Of a stretch of 64,000 bases of DNA, positions 29,968-42,824 are shown piece after piece (the first letter of the stretch is position 1; every line of letters starts with the position of its first letter). Source of the DNA: Archegozetes longisetosus. Taxonomy: Eukaryota; Arthropoda; Arachnida; Sarcoptiformes; Trhypochthoniidae. A program made the translations under genes and the position numbers. Below the pieces are notes generated by a model, which searched no databases, was not told the origin of the DNA, and saw only the letters and a list, made by a program, of their open reading frames with translations. Location: the NCBI GenBank assembly GCA_018873245.2, contig JAEMBT020000093.1:1-64000 (forward strand), written 5' to 3'.

Positions 29968-32900
29968 TTAATATACATTTTTACAAAAACTGAGAAAATG
30001 GTTAAAAGCGTTGGCCTTTATCAACACATCGTGCGCTACTGGCCATTCATAGCCTTCGCTTCCCAATCGATTGATCAAATCCTGTCTTTTATCGCTGTAG
30101 TAATCGCAATAGAGTAACCTGTGATCGCTATCGTCTTGCCCTTTTCCGCACTTTTCGCATAAATCACTAACTTTTATGTGAAATCTTTTTAACCCTTCGA
30201 AGGAATTGTGTTTAGAATCACTTAAAGGAAAAGATGGGGTCAAAAAATCGCGGGAACTTTCCTGGACGAATCTGGGCTTATTATGCGTAGAACTCAAGGA
30301 CTAAACAAAAATACCCCACTATTCCATTCACATATCGTATTGTATCCAAGTCATAACATTTGACATCACAGTTAACCCCTTTCTTATTGGATTCATCCAA
30401 ATTGCATTGAAATATATTACGAAAAAAAGTTACGTGAATAGAAAGGTGGGGTACGACACCAGACTTTGCTTTACTTATTTATTTTTAGAATTTTAATTAT
30501 AAGTAATATTAAAATGAAAATTATGTAGTTTTGTTAAGAAATAGTTTGTGATAGAATACAGAATTTTTTAGATTTTTTGCATTTATGGTTTGTTTTTAAC
30601 AGAATTTCAAAGTATTGTTAGAACAAAAAAGACCCCACAGTTCCTTCGAAGGGTTAAATAGGCATTCATTGACCCGTGGTTTGTGAGCGCCTGACATAAC
30701 TTATTATCATGTATTAACCATTTTTTAGCTATTTGTCTGTCTTTGATTGTCGGAAAATATTTCGCTGTTTGACTTCCGCTTCCAGTCTCACACCATCGGT
30801 TGTTCCAGAGCTCAAAACTTTTGTCGCGTATTTTCTTCTTTACAAAACTCATTGCAATCAAATCAAAGTCTATTTTTTGGTGAGAAACGGCTGCCTCTTT
30901 TGCCAAACACTTTGCATCGAATAGCTCTTCAGTAGATGAGATGTGCGAATAGAAGCGAATGTTATTTTGCTTCAAACGATTAATGTTTTCGAATATTTTA
31001 GTTATTATTAATGCCTTCGAATTTGCATTTTTAATGCCAGAAATGAGCGCTTTATCCTTTGTTTTGATGACAAAATCAATTGAATGCCATTTTTTGGCGA
31101 TTATAGCTTCGGTAGCTCTGTATAAAGCCCAGAGTCGTGACTGGAATAATGTACAAAAATCAGACATTTTAAGCTTCTTTCTCAACAAAACAATTCCATG
31201 GTTTTTGATCAGATAAGCGCTTCCAACTAACTTTTCATCTTTTGATGCCTCCGTATATAAGTCATATTTGTTGCCATACATTGCCGTCGCTTCGCTTAAA
31301 ATAGAGATTCCTTGCCTTTGATGGAAAGGAAGCAGATGTCTGAAATTAGTTTCTCTTTGAACTGAGTTCAGCTCAATGCCTGTACCACACAAATAGCTCT
31401 GAACCATATTATTATTGATGTTTTTCTTAGCAAAAGATTCAACAGCTCTTGCCTTTAGCCACAAATCTATGGGAACTGTGTTTGCGATTACATTAATTGA
31501 TTGATAAGAAACAGTGCGATAAGCTTTGGTTATTCTGATAGCTATCAAACGTTGTATTTGCTCTAACGGTTTTATCACATATTTACGGTCAATTGCCTCA
31601 ACCCAAACAGATATTGCATAACCTATGGTCGGAAGAACAGCACCTTTAAATATGACTTCCAGGGCTCTCGAACCGATACCATAGTTAGATTTAGCGAACC
31701 GCAACAGATTGTTTGTGAATTGCAGGGCTTTAGCTTTGATGTAGTTTGCATGAGGCCGCCAAGTTAGCTTTGTATCTATGATAACACCTAAGTGTTTAAA
31801 GTTTGAAACCAGCTCTAGCTTTTGATTATCGAAAATAATATCAGGTTTCTTGAATTTGAGCTTCTTTGTGAAGAGGGCACACTTAGTCTTTGAGATATTG
31901 AATTTCAATTTGTTAGACTTGAACCATTCCATGAGTTGACATAATTTATTATTGACTTTGAGCTCCAATTCATCACTGTTTTGTGCAAAAATCAGTGCTA
32001 TTGCGTCGTCCGCAAAGCACTCAATAACACAATCTTCGCCGTCATTCAAATCAAATATGTCATCAATACTGACATTCCAAAACCAAGGCCCGCTGGCTGA
32101 TCCTTGGGGACAGCCAACAGTCATATAGCGTTTTGTTTGGGTATTTAAGTACCAGAGATTGGATTCCCTGTCATTGAAATATGATTTGACGACTGATAGC
32201 AAATTGTTTGGACAGCGCTTCAGGCGTAATGAATTGATAATCTTAGGCCACCAGCAAGAATTGAAGGCACCACTTATGTCCAGCGATACGATCATTGCCA
32301 TCCCTTTTCGTTCAAATGCTTTTTTGACAAAATTGATGACTGAATTCAGTGCATCTTCTGTCGACTTTTGGGGTGTAAACCCGTATTGTCTATGACTTAT
32401 CAACGACTTGCTGAATAAGTAGTATGTGATTCTATTGATAAGTAGTTTTTCAAAGATTTTTGCGTGCACTGGCAGCAGACTTATGGGCCTGTAGGCGTTC
32501 GGATCTGTATAATCACTTTTGTTTGGCTTTGGTATGATCTTTATTATACTTCCATTGAAGCGGAAAATATGACAATTGAAGGCATTTATTATATAGATTA
32601 GTCAAAAATTGTTGATCACAATTGTGTGTTTTGTGGATAATATCGGCTGTCAGCCCGTCGGCGCCTGGAGTCTTATTTGGATTTTGCGCCAAAACAACAG
32701 TTGTCACCTCCTGTTCACTGAAGGGACTATCGTCAGCGCCATCGCTGTGTAACAGAGATTGAGCTCTTATTTGCATATGCAATGTGTTTTCCATGTTTTG
32801 GTCATCATTTGGGAAAAGCTTGTCGAAAATCTCTTTCGCGATTACCTTCTCATCTATAATAAGATTTCCGTCGCTATTCACTAGTTCAGACAATTTAGGT

Positions 32901-33680
32901 GTAAAGATCTTTTCTTTAGCTATTCTATACGCCAACCCCCAGGGGTTTGTGGCACTAGACTCGCTGATAAATGCATTGAAGCTATTGGTTTTGGTTTTAT
33001 CAATTAATTGCTTATATTGTCTATCTAAAGCTATATATTGATCTCTAAGCTGTGGACGCCGGTAGGTTTGGCATCGCTGATATCGTCTTCTGGCGGAGTT
33101 TACTTGTCTTCTCATTAACGACAATTCGCGTGTCCACCACTTATTAATCCTTCTGTCTCTTTTTGGTTTAAACTTGGTCATATGTTTGTTGCATAATTCG
33201 CACAATATTGTTGTGTACTTCAATACGAATGAATCCAAAAGTAAAACATTATTACAAATACTCAAGTCATTATTCAAATCAATTAGTTTGCGTTTGTATT
33301 CGTCTAGAAATGACTCCCAATCTGTGGTTTTACTATTATATTTCAGCGTTGATTTGAACTCAATTTGTGGTACCCTATCACTGAATTCGAACACGATAAA
33401 CTTGTGGTCAGATTGAGAATCGATATCTAATAGCATCCAATTGTGCAAATAATTAGCGAAACGGTTATTGATTAGTGTCAAATCAATAGAGCTCTTGCGG
33501 TCATTGATTTCAAATGTAGGCATGCTTTGGTTATTATTTAAAATTATTAAGTTATTGTTTGCAATGAAATCCAGGATCTCATAACCCCTTTGGTCATCTC
33601 TTTTGTCATACCAAACCCTTGAGTGACTGTTGCTATCCATAGCTATCACATAATACATCGGATTTATCGCTTCAATAGCG
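29968..33680 (-). pseudogene. ORF2 (endonuclease-reverse transcriptase) of element A, broken
   Basis: Reading from 33658: APE endonuclease C-terminal part (AMDSNSHSRVWYD, SDHKFIVFEF), linker, RT fingers (NKTPGADGLTADII), then a frameshift near 32510-32550. RT continues from 32469 (SLDISGAFNSCWWPKI, GCPQGSASGPWFWN, ECFADDAIAL). Next is an RNase-H-like domain with YTEASK in the place of the YTDGS motif. A MITE (30193-30653) interrupts the C-terminal end, after which the final zinc motif LCEKCGKGQDDSDHRLLYC appears at about 30110-30170. The frame opens directly against TTAGG, so the N-terminal endonuclease is lost. The element cannot encode a working protein. Confidence 0.85.
30193..30653. mobile_element. 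piggyBac-type MITE inserted in ORF2 of element A
   Basis: Ends are CCCTTCGAAGGAA at 30193 and its inverse ending with GGG at 30653, with TTAA on both sides (30189-30192 and 30654-30657). TTAA duplication and CCC/GGG ends are the signature of piggyBac-superfamily elements. It is 461 bp long with no coding capacity. Discounting the insert with one TTAA, the retrotransposon frame is continuous across the site. Confidence 0.85.
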
Positions 33681-33681
33681 G

Positions 33682-33703
33682 TTAGGTTAGGTTAGGTTAG
33701 GTT
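33682..33703 (+). repeat. Interstitial TTAGG remnant between elements A and B
   Basis: Four TTAGG units plus TT lie between the truncated 5' side of element A and the poly(A) of element B (T run from 33705). Confidence 0.9.
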
Positions 33704-33847
33704 GTTTTTTTTATTAACCATTGGGTAGCCCTTAACCCACACTGTATGATAAGGGCTTAAAATACAAAATATTTCATGTTGTTTATAAAAAAAAATAGTT
33801 ATCTATATAATATGTTAAATATGAATCGATAATTTAAAAATGGTTAT

Positions 33848-36800
33848 TTAGTTAAGAATCAAATTACAAAAGTTATAAAATAAATTAAAATATTTATGGT
33901 TTATAAGTTCCTTTTGTGTTAACGGCCAGTGATCTCCATTCGCTTCAACATACTCGATAATTTGATTTCTTTCGTCTCTGAAGTGTTGACAGTCATAAAT
34001 TTTATGGTTCGCGTCGTCGCCGTCACAACCACAATACTCACACAAATCTGTATGGCTTAAACAAAAACGCTTTAAATAAGATTTAAACTTCCCATGATTT
34101 GTAAGAAATTGCGTTAAATAAAAGCTTTGAACAAAGTGTTTCTTGACAGACAGTCGATCTGTTATTGCATTGAAAAAGAGTTTTGTCTGTGCGCCGTTAG
34201 TAGAACTCTGCCACCGGTTGTTCCACATTTCAATATTTCGCTCATATATTACTTTCTTGACAACTGATTTTGGAACTAAGTCGTATTCAATGTTATTATG
34301 TGAACTGATTGCCTCTTTTGCCAATAATTTGACTCTTGAAAATTCTTCATAATCTCTTGGATTTCTTTGAGCTATAGTCACAATAATATTCTTATCCATA
34401 AGTGCATAATATGCTTCATATAATCCGAATATCAAAGGATTTGTAGAGTTTTGGTCCTGAATTGCTTTAATTAATGTGCTGTCGTGCAAATTAATGTGAA
34501 TTACGTTCATGTTTGTAATTTTATTATTGGCATAACTTAAAGCCATTTTGAGGGCAAAGAGCTTTGATTGAAATGCTGTACAATTTGAGGAGAGTTTGAT
34601 CTTCTTTTGCTTTATTAATTGATTATTTTTACGTATGACATAAGCAGCGCCCGAACCATTCGAATCTGTCAATCCCTCAGTAAACAAATTAAGCGATGAA
34701 GTGTTATCCATAATATCATTGATTACTCTTATTTTCTCTCTTAAACCAAAATGTTTCAGTAGTCTTATGTTTTGAGGGCGTTGAACTTCACACATAGCTA
34801 GTCGAGTATTTGCAAAATAACTATCTGTCAGACAATTGTTGATCCCTTTCATGGTATAGTATTCCACTGCCCTTCCTTTTAGCCACAGATCAATGGGTAT
34901 CAAATTTGAGATAACATTTGCTGCGTCTCCTGAAACAGTTCTGTATGCTTTGGCTATTCTAAGTGCAAACCTTCTCTGTAGCGTATTTAGTGGTTCGATC
35001 ACGAACTTTCGGTCCAGTGCCTGAGCCCAAACTGAGACTCCATATCCAACAATCGGTAGTATCGCACCCTTATATATCGTTTCTAGAGCTCTAGAATTGA
35101 GCCCATACTTGTTCTTTGCAAATCTCAGCAAATTATTAGAAATCTGTGTTACTTTCGTCTTGATATAGTTTGAATGCGACCTCCAACTGAGCTTTGAATC
35201 AATAATTATCCTCAAATGCTTGAACTCTCTTTCTATACAAAGCTGTTTGCCTGAAAAAGTAATAATAGGATCTAAATACTTCAATTTACGCGTGAACAGA
35301 ACACATTTAGTCTTATTAACATTGAATATTAGCTTATTATTTGCCGCATAGGATTCAATTTTATGTAGTATATTGTTTGCCAATGTTTGCAAATCATTTG
35401 TATTCTCAGCGAAAATCTTAACTATAGTGTCGTCTGCAAAGCCTTCTATAATCACATTTTCATTGTCTGGCAGTTGAAGGATGTCATCAAAACTTATGTT
35501 CCACAGACAAGGCCCACAGGCACTACCTTGTGGACAGCCGACGTTCAGTTCTCTGTCATGTCTTATTTAAATACCAAATTTGCGCTTTTCTCTTCTCAAA
35601 ATATGATTTGAATGTGTTGAACAAGTTTTTAGGACAATTCATGAGCTTTAGCTGACTCAAAATCTTGGGATACCAGCAGTGGTTGAAGGCTCCAGAAATG
35701 TCGAGTGAAATAACCAGCGCATAGCCTTTTCTGTCAAATGCTTTCTTAACAAAATTCACAACTGAATGGATAGCATCTTCTGTTGACTTTTGTGCTGTGA
35801 AGCCGTATTGTCTTTCGCTCATCTTATTGGTACTTTTCAAGTGATACATCACTCTATTGATCAAAAGTTTTTCAAATATTTTGGCAAACACTGACAGTAA
35901 ACTTATCGGCCTGTAGCAGTCGCTCTTTGTATAATCACTTTTATTACTCTTCGGTATGACCTTAATTATACTTTGCTTCCATAAATCCGGAAACACGTTG
36001 AGCTGAAGACATTTGTTGTATAGATTGGTGAGGAATGAACTGTCAACTGAGTGTAGATTTAAGATAATATCAGCTGTGATGGCGTCTGCACCCGGAGCTT
36101 TGGCTGGATTTTATTCGTTGATTACATCAGTCACTTCAGTTGTTGTGAAGGGAATGTCATCATAATTATTGTCTGTAGATCGTCGTGCAAATTGTCGAAC
36201 ATTTTTGTGTACTTCGGAGTCATTAGAATCTGAATCAGAAGGAAATAGTGAATCGAGTAATGTTTGTGCTATATCTTGTCCATCAGTTATCAAAGCGTTG
36301 TCACTGTTTTGAAGTTCAAACGCGATTTGACTGTTGATTTGGTCACGACTTATTTTGTATACCAAACCCCATGCGCTGTCACGTGTGTTTTCGTAAATAA
36401 ATTGTTGCCATTTTTCACTTTTTATGCTGTCCATACGTTTATTATAATTAACTTTCAGTTCTTTGTATTCATCATACAATTGTGGTCTTCTCACTCCGAC
36501 ACATCTCTGGTATCGCCTTCTGGCCCTATTGACTCGAAGTCTTAGCTCAGTCAGCTCTGGTGTCCACCATTTATTGGCTCGGTAGGTGTTGTTTGTGCGT
36601 ATTTTTGGTATATTTTTGTCACATTTTGGCTAGAGTTATTGAAAAGTCATTAACGAATAAATTCATTTCTTGAGCGCTAGATATATGATTAATGTTGAGA
36701 TTTAATTCGTCAATAATATCACAGAAGTCATGAGTGAACGCCTGCCAATCGGCCCTTTTTGTATTATATTTAAACGTCGAATTGTACAATAATTTGTCAC

Positions 36801-37493
36801 AACTGTCAGTCAGATCAAAGCGTATGTACTTGTGGTCAGAGTGTGAATCTTCTTCTAACAGTTGCCAGTTTTTAATTATTGTTGAGCTCAAGTTTGTTAG
36901 AGTTAGATCTATTGATGAAGATCGCGAATGCGTCTGGAAAGTTGGGTTCGAATAATTATTATTTAATAAAAAAAATTATTAGTCGAAATAAAATCCATCA
37001 ATTTCTCGCCTCTCATATCGTTATAAGCGTTGAACCAAACCTGAGAGTGAGCGTTGGAGTCAACACAAATCACATAATAGTTCGGTTTGAGCGAATCGAT
37101 GGCTGTTTGCAAATGATTGAGCTGTTGTTCAAATTCGGTTAGTTGCACTGATGGCGAACAATACATGTCGAATATTGCAAATTTTCTACGCTTGAATTCA
37201 AATAAAGCTACTGTCAAGAAGTTGTTAGAAAATGATTGAATAAAAATGAGTTGAATGTTCTTATTGGGAACTATTATTACAGTCTTGGGTGGATTACAGT
37301 ATTTGGCGTAAACAACTCTATAGCTCATTGGAAAGCCACACACCTTTTCATTTAGAGCATATGGCTCTTGAGCTATAATAATGTCTATGCTGTTGTTTGA
37401 AACAAATTCACATAATTGTGAAGTCGAGTGTTTACTTCTTTGCAAATTTATTTGAATGCATTTTATCACATTTCCTGCATTATTGTTCGCCAT
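33848..37493 (-). pseudogene. ORF2 of element B, multiple frameshifts
   Basis: The start MANNNAGNVIKCIQINLQRS at 37493 is the beginning of an APE endonuclease (AQEPY, DSNAHSQVWF, then SHSDHKYIRF in the piece 36891-36619). Further pieces are 36494-36111 (RT N-terminus), 35996-35556 (SLDISGAFNHCWYPK) and 35455-33848 (EGFADDTIVKIF, RNase-H-like region with FTEGLTDSNGSG, and the final CEYCGCDGDDANHKIYDC zinc motif). At least four frame breaks. In the intact family this protein nicks TTAGG repeats and primes cDNA synthesis there. Confidence 0.9.
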
Positions 37494-38647
37494 AATTAGT
37501 CGAGTTGTGTATTAAGTTCTTTATGCGCTTTAGACACTCACACTCGCTACTGAAGACTGTATGGTTTGTACTGTATTTTCTTCTGACGCTCGGGGCTTTA
37601 TTGTGGCGATCACAATTAACACAGAATTTGGTGATATTTTCTTTATCACAGCTATTAGTCGTGTGGTTTTGACCGCAATGCCCACATGTTGGGCCAACAA
37701 TGTCCTTGTCCTTGCATTCGTTCGATATATGACCGAAACGATTGCAAATGAAGCAGCGTTTAATATAAATATATTCGCTGAATCGACAGGATCGCCATCC
37801 GATGAATATTGATCTCATTTTTTGTACAATTCCGAAGACCTCAGGACTAAGCTCTAAGACCCATGTGTTGGCCCCGCCCGAGACTTGTTTACGGAACTTG
37901 AACTTACATTTAATTTTGTGTTCAATTTTTGCGGTCTTGTTATTGTCAAAAAATGTCTTAATGTGCAAGTTCTTTCTAACGAGTTCTTCAGCGATGTTAT
38001 GCTCGTTGACTTCTTTGTCTACATTGTAAACAACTATCTTTGGGTTCTTCAATTGAGGCTTATTAGCAGTCAAATCATTTGTCTTAGTTTTGATACATTT
38101 GATGAGCTCATCACGATCACGATCTGTGATACAATCCAATATCAGTGCTCCCCTTCCGATGGGTTTCGCATTCTTGACATTTATTTCATTTTTGTTATTA
38201 TGAATTATATCTTTAACTAGTTGTTCACTCACTTTATTTGATGTGTTCGATATATTACTCGACGGTTTGACGATTACCGGAAAACTCAATCTTACTCTTC
38301 GGTTCAGTGGTGAAATTGTGGCCATCTTTGACTGCAGAAGAATATGATTTAGACTTTTGTTGAGATTTAATAGCATTCAATTCACTCAATATGTTATTCG
38401 TAGTGCACTCAATTGCGTCGAAACGCCCACTCATTTTGTCAACAAAAGCATTACTCACTACACCATTACTTAAATCACTAATAATTTCATTTTGACGTTT
38501 AATCATTACAATTAACTCATTCACCGCTTCTCTAACACACTTCTTAACTTCATTGGCAGTGTTTTTATTATCGAGAAAACACCGATTGATAGAATTTAAC
38601 AAAGCCTTGGCTTCAGACACAAACGTTGCACACTGTGCCGTCGCCAT
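37480..38647 (-). pseudogene. ORF1 (Gag-like, CCHC zinc knuckles) of element B, one frameshift
   Basis: The first frame (38647-38255) is a helical N-terminus (MATAQCATFVSEAKALL...). The frame then changes within 38376-38255 and continues to 37480. The second part holds RRM-like segments and three zinc knuckles: CFICNRFGHISNEC, CGHCGQNHTTNSC and a third CVNC..H..C. R1-clade ORF1 proteins bind RNA, and those of TRAS/SART elements also target the particle to telomeres. A single frameshift separates it from an open gene. Confidence 0.88.
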
Positions 38648-38651
38648 CTTG

Positions 38652-38670
38652 GTTGGTTAGGTTAGGTTAG
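38652..38670 (+). repeat. Interstitial TTAGG remnant between elements B and C
   Basis: About three and a half TTAGG units lie between the 5' end of element B and the T run (poly(A)) of element C at 38671. Confidence 0.9.
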
Positions 38671-38850
38671 GTTTTTTTTTAATTTATTGAACCCTGATCC
38701 GCAAACATTGCAGGGGCCTCTGATAGATAATTTTACAACTATAATAGTAATAATATTTATAATTACAAAAAAATTTTTAATTATATTGTTATAATAATAG
38801 GAATATATAATCAAATAACAATTAAGTTAGTAAATGAATAAGCAAATGTA

Positions 38851-41800
38851 TTAAAGTATTTGAAATAGCAAAAAAATTGAGTGGATGTATGAATTGAAAA
38901 TTTTAAACGCCTCTGAATTTAAAAATTCCCGCTTCTCCGGAGGCCAATTACACTTCATTTGGGCTTTGATTTCTTCTCTTTTCTCCTGAAACTTAAGGCA
39001 ATCGTATACGATGTGTTCGGAGTTGTCTATTTTACCCACGCAATGACCGCAGAACGGATCACTTCTTATTTTAAATTTTGCTAAATATGAATTAAACTTA
39101 CCATGATCAGTAAGTATTTGTGTTAGGTAGAAGTTAGTGCTGAAGTACTTTTTCATTTTTAATCTATCGGTTATCGTTGGTATATATTGTTTAGTTGTCA
39201 TCGCATTGGGAGTTCTTGTCCAGCTTTCATTCCAAATACTGATCGATTTATCATAAATTAACTTTTTGATAAGTGATATAGGAATCAGATCGTAGTTTAT
39301 CCTTCTGTGTGACACTTCAGCCTCTCTCGCTAGTGTTTTTACCATTTCGCTTCCGTTAAGCGCTTGAAGTTCGCTCATCAAACAAAAATTTACATTAAGA
39401 TTCTCCGAACGAGAGTTTCTTTCTTCTTCCATAATAAGTTGCACCAAGTAAGTGGACGAATTGATGTCTTGCAGTGCGTTACGTACACTTTCTGATTGAT
39501 ATATTATTGTGATATTTTTGCTTGCAGACAACCTTTGATATGTGTATTTTATTGCCTGCAGTATTGAGTATAGTTCTGCCTGAAAGGACGTGCAATAACA
39601 AGAAAGCTTGAACTTCGCTCTTTTTTTAACATTATTATCGACGAGAACTAAATAGGCAGAACCGACACCCTCTAATGATTTTGAGCCACAAGCGTATATT
39701 ACTGTATTGTCGCGAACGCTTTCTATGAAATTGAGTCTTTTCCTAAATGACGGATGAGGTAAACATTCGCTCCGAAAAGGGTGTTGAACTTTCTCTAGGT
39801 CTAAATTATATTCTCTCAAATATTCATTAACCATCTCAGACTCTATTCCTTTCTTCACGTAATATTCAATTGATAGCTTTTTGATGACTAAATAGAGGGG
39901 CATTAGGTTACAGATAACATTAATCGCATCAGAAGATACTGTTCGATAGGCTTTAGACATTCGGAGGCCAACCAGCCTTTGGATGCGTTCGAGTGCACTT
40001 CTTATATATGCTTTATTTAATGCCTTTACCCATATAGGAGAGGCGTATCCAACAATGGGAATAATTGCGCCCTTGTATATGACTTCAAGAGATTTATGAT
40101 TAAGTCCATAATTATTTTTTGCAAAACGGGATAAATTCATAATTAATTGTTGTGACTTTGTCACCACTTGGTTTAAATGCATTTTCCAGTTAAGTTTGGA
40201 GTCAATTAAAACCCCTAAATATTTAAAGCTATTCGTAAAAGGCAATGTGTGCTCTTGAAATCTAATGATAGGTGGTATGAATTTTTGATTTCTTGTAAAT
40301 AATACGGCAGTGGTTTTTTGTGGATTAAACTTGAGTTTATTTTTTCGAGCCCAGTCTGTGATTATTGATAAGGATTCGTTCACTTTATTTTCCAACTCTG
40401 TAGTCGTTTTTCCAAATGCTTTAAGAAGTGAATCGTCCGCAAAAGCACTAATATTGACTCCTGACGGGAGTTTGAGTTTCAATAAACCATTGGAGATAAT
40501 ACTCCAGAAGCCCGGTCCGCAAGCGCTTCCTTGTGGACAGCCTTTAAATAATGTTCTCTTCACTTCTAGATTTTGAAACCAAAGTTTTGCCAAACGATCG
40601 TTGAAATAAGATTTTGTTAAAAAGAACAGATTTTTGGGACATTTCGCTTCTTTCAGATTATATAATATTATCTCCCATACAGCATTATCGAAGGCCCCTT
40701 CGATGTCCAAAGGAATCAGAACTGCGAAACCCTTCTTTTTGAAGGAGTCCTCCACAAAATCTGTTGCAGTTTTAATTGCGTCCACTGTAGATCTCTGAGC
40801 TTTGAAACCGAACTGTTCTTCGCTTAAATATTTGATCGAATTCAAATAAAATAATATTCTATTTATTAAAAGTTTTTCTAAAACCTTTCCGAAAACGGGT
40901 AAGAGACTGATTGGTCTGAAAGATTTCAGTGAACGAAGGTCTCGGTCGCCTCCTTTTGGTATTACTTTCACAATACTCACTTTCCATACATCAGGAAAGC
41001 AACCAATAGTTAAACACTTGTTATAAATATTTGTTAAAAATGTTCTATCCATTCGGTGTAGAGTTTTAATAATACCAGCATTTATGCCGTCTTCTCCCGG
41101 AGATTTGGACGCTTTCTGAGACATGACTACTTCTGTCACTTCATCTTCTGTGAAGCAATAGTCGTCAATCTCATAATAATCGCTCTCTATAAATCTTTTA
41201 GTGCTTTGGTGGTCGTCATCCAGAATCTGATCGTCTGTAGAAAACATAGAGTCCATTAACACTTCCGCGATTCGCATATCATCTGTTATTAATTCGCCAT
41301 TAGTGCCTATTAATTCATTAACCTTCGTTGTCTTCAGTTTGTCTCTTGATAGAGCGTATGCCACTCCCCAAGGATTTTCCATTGAGTTCTCAGTAATAAA
41401 CGTATTCCAAGCCTTTGTTTTGCACTCAAGTAAAAGTTTTTTATATTTGTCATTGAGGTGTAAATAGTTTAACTTTAATTGTTCCCTGTTTTGTGTTTGG
41501 CATCTTTGATACCTTCGCCTGAAATTATTTACTTCCAATCTCTTAAGTGAGAGCTCTGGTGTCCACCACTTATTAATTTTATTTGAATTATTATTAGGTT
41601 TTTTAATAAAAAGTTTATCACAAACTTGAATAAGACTTTCACTAAAGGTCTCAATAAATTTGTTGAGTTGCGTATTACTCGTTATGGAGTTTATTTCGTT
41701 TTTAAAATGAATTAATCTAAGTTCCATAAAATTAATAAATTGATCCCAATCTGAATTTTTAGTACTGTATTTGATTGTTGTCTTGTAGCCGACGAAAGGG

Positions 41801-42403
41801 ATTTCATCCGTAATAATAAATTCGACATATCTATGGTCTGAAAGACTTTCTGTTGTTATAACCTTCCATTCCTTAATAAGGATCGATGAACTGACATCAG
41901 AAATAGTTAAGTCTATATGACTACTACCATACGGATTACAAAAAGTTGGTTCACTTTCATTATCGTTTAGAATATTTAAATTATTTTCTGAGATAAATTC
42001 GATTAGTGTTCTTCCCCTGCTGTCTTCTTGTTGATTGAACCACACTTGACTCTTCGCGTTTGAATCCATACAAATAACTAAATTAGAAGGTTTTAAGACA
42101 GAAAGTGCCTGTCTTATGTGCAAAAGTTCTTCCTCTAATGCCTGAAAAGGCGAACAATAGAGCGATAATAGTGTGAAACACCTTTGCTTGAATTGCATTT
42201 TCACGAAAGTTGAAAAGTTATTAGAAAAAGTCTGTATAAACACACCTTGTATTTTCGGATTTGTGACCACAACAGCAGTTTTAGGTACTGCTACCTTATC
42301 GTTATAATACATCCTATATTCCATTCGAAGACCACAAACTTTATTTTTGATGCAATAAGGCTCTTGTATTAATACAACATCATAGGATTTTTCCGTAATA
42401 TAT
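38851..42403 (-). CDS. ORF2 of element C, 3' exon-like part (endonuclease-RT)
   Basis: Open for 1185 codons up to the Polinton boundary. The endonuclease has VVLIQEPYCIKNKVCG, MDSNAKSQVWFNQ and LSDHRYVEF. RT has SKSPGEDGINAG, IPLDIEGAFDNAVWE, GCPQGSACGPGFWS and SAFADDSLLK (the FADD box). Next is an RNase-H-like domain with YACGSK, SFQAELYSIL and SESVRNAL, in which the acidic catalytic positions are mostly replaced. The C-terminal zinc motif is CGHCVGKIDNSEHIVYDC. The first roughly 33 codons, including the ATG, lie at 61387-61287. An internal Met at the junction (42408) gives the false impression of a complete start. Counting one TGCATC, the gene is 1218 codons and open throughout. Confidence 0.92.
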
Positions 42404-42409
42404 TGCATC
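42404..42409. repeat. Left target-site duplication of the Polinton
   Basis: TGCATC. The identical hexamer sits at 61287-61292. Polinton/Maverick integration produces 6-bp duplications. Confidence 0.95.
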
Positions 42410-42824
42410 AGTAGTATAGGAAATGGCGGCGCAAATTTTCAAAAAAAATAGTCGTGTAGTCGAAATTCGCACTTCTCATTTTAGCTATTTTTTTAAAAAT
42501 TATACCTCTTGTTCTTTAAAAAGATGTGTATTTATATGTAATTCAAGCTAAAAACTTGAAAATTAAAGTCTCTGAGTTTTTAACTTCATTTTTGCTAAAA
42601 TTTCAATTATATATTGAAAAATTAAACCATGTTTCTCAATAAATAATAGAAGTTGAATTTTAAACCTCTCATTTTTAAAAAAAATTGTGCCTTCTCAATA
42701 GATGAAAAAGCTACAATAATCTCTATCTAAAAAGATAATCTATTCAGTAAATGTATGAAAAAATAATCAATTTTTGAAAAATAGACCTCGACTTAAAAAA
42801 CTTTCAAAATTTTTTTTTATATAA
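42410..42824. other. Left terminal noncoding region of the Polinton
   Basis: AT-rich 415 bp with no gene. Close to the end lies GAAATGGCGGCGC (42420-42432), resembling a YY1/Pho site. The rest is T- and A-runs. Only the outer 9 bp match the inverted right end. Confidence 0.6.

Larger units (their letters stand above)
29792..33681 (-). mobile_element. Telomere-specific non-LTR retrotransposon A, 5'-truncated and disabled
   Basis: The minus-strand element has poly(A) at 29792-29800 abutting TTAGG. Its 5' side stops inside the endonuclease coding region at about 33681 and abuts four TTAGG units. ORF1 is absent. ORF2 carries a frameshift and a MITE. Insertion into TTAGG at both ends, the APE endonuclease and the C-terminal CCHC motif place it with R1-clade telomere elements of the TRAS/SART type. 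Confidence 0.85.
33704..38651 (-). mobile_element. Telomere-specific non-LTR retrotransposon B, full length but decayed
   Basis: From the poly(A) at 33704-33712 to a 5' end at 38651, with TTAGG outside both ends. It carries ORF1 and ORF2 with an overlap of 14 nt between them (37493/37480). Several frameshifts and stops. Only about four bases separate the TTAGG repeat from the ORF1 start codon. It is the closest in sequence to element A. Confidence 0.9.

Noticed and set aside
38851-42408. A 5'-truncated retrotransposon separate from the ORF1 fragment at 61380-62510
   Set aside because: The 6-bp duplication and the exact continuity of ORF2 across the Polinton show they are one element.
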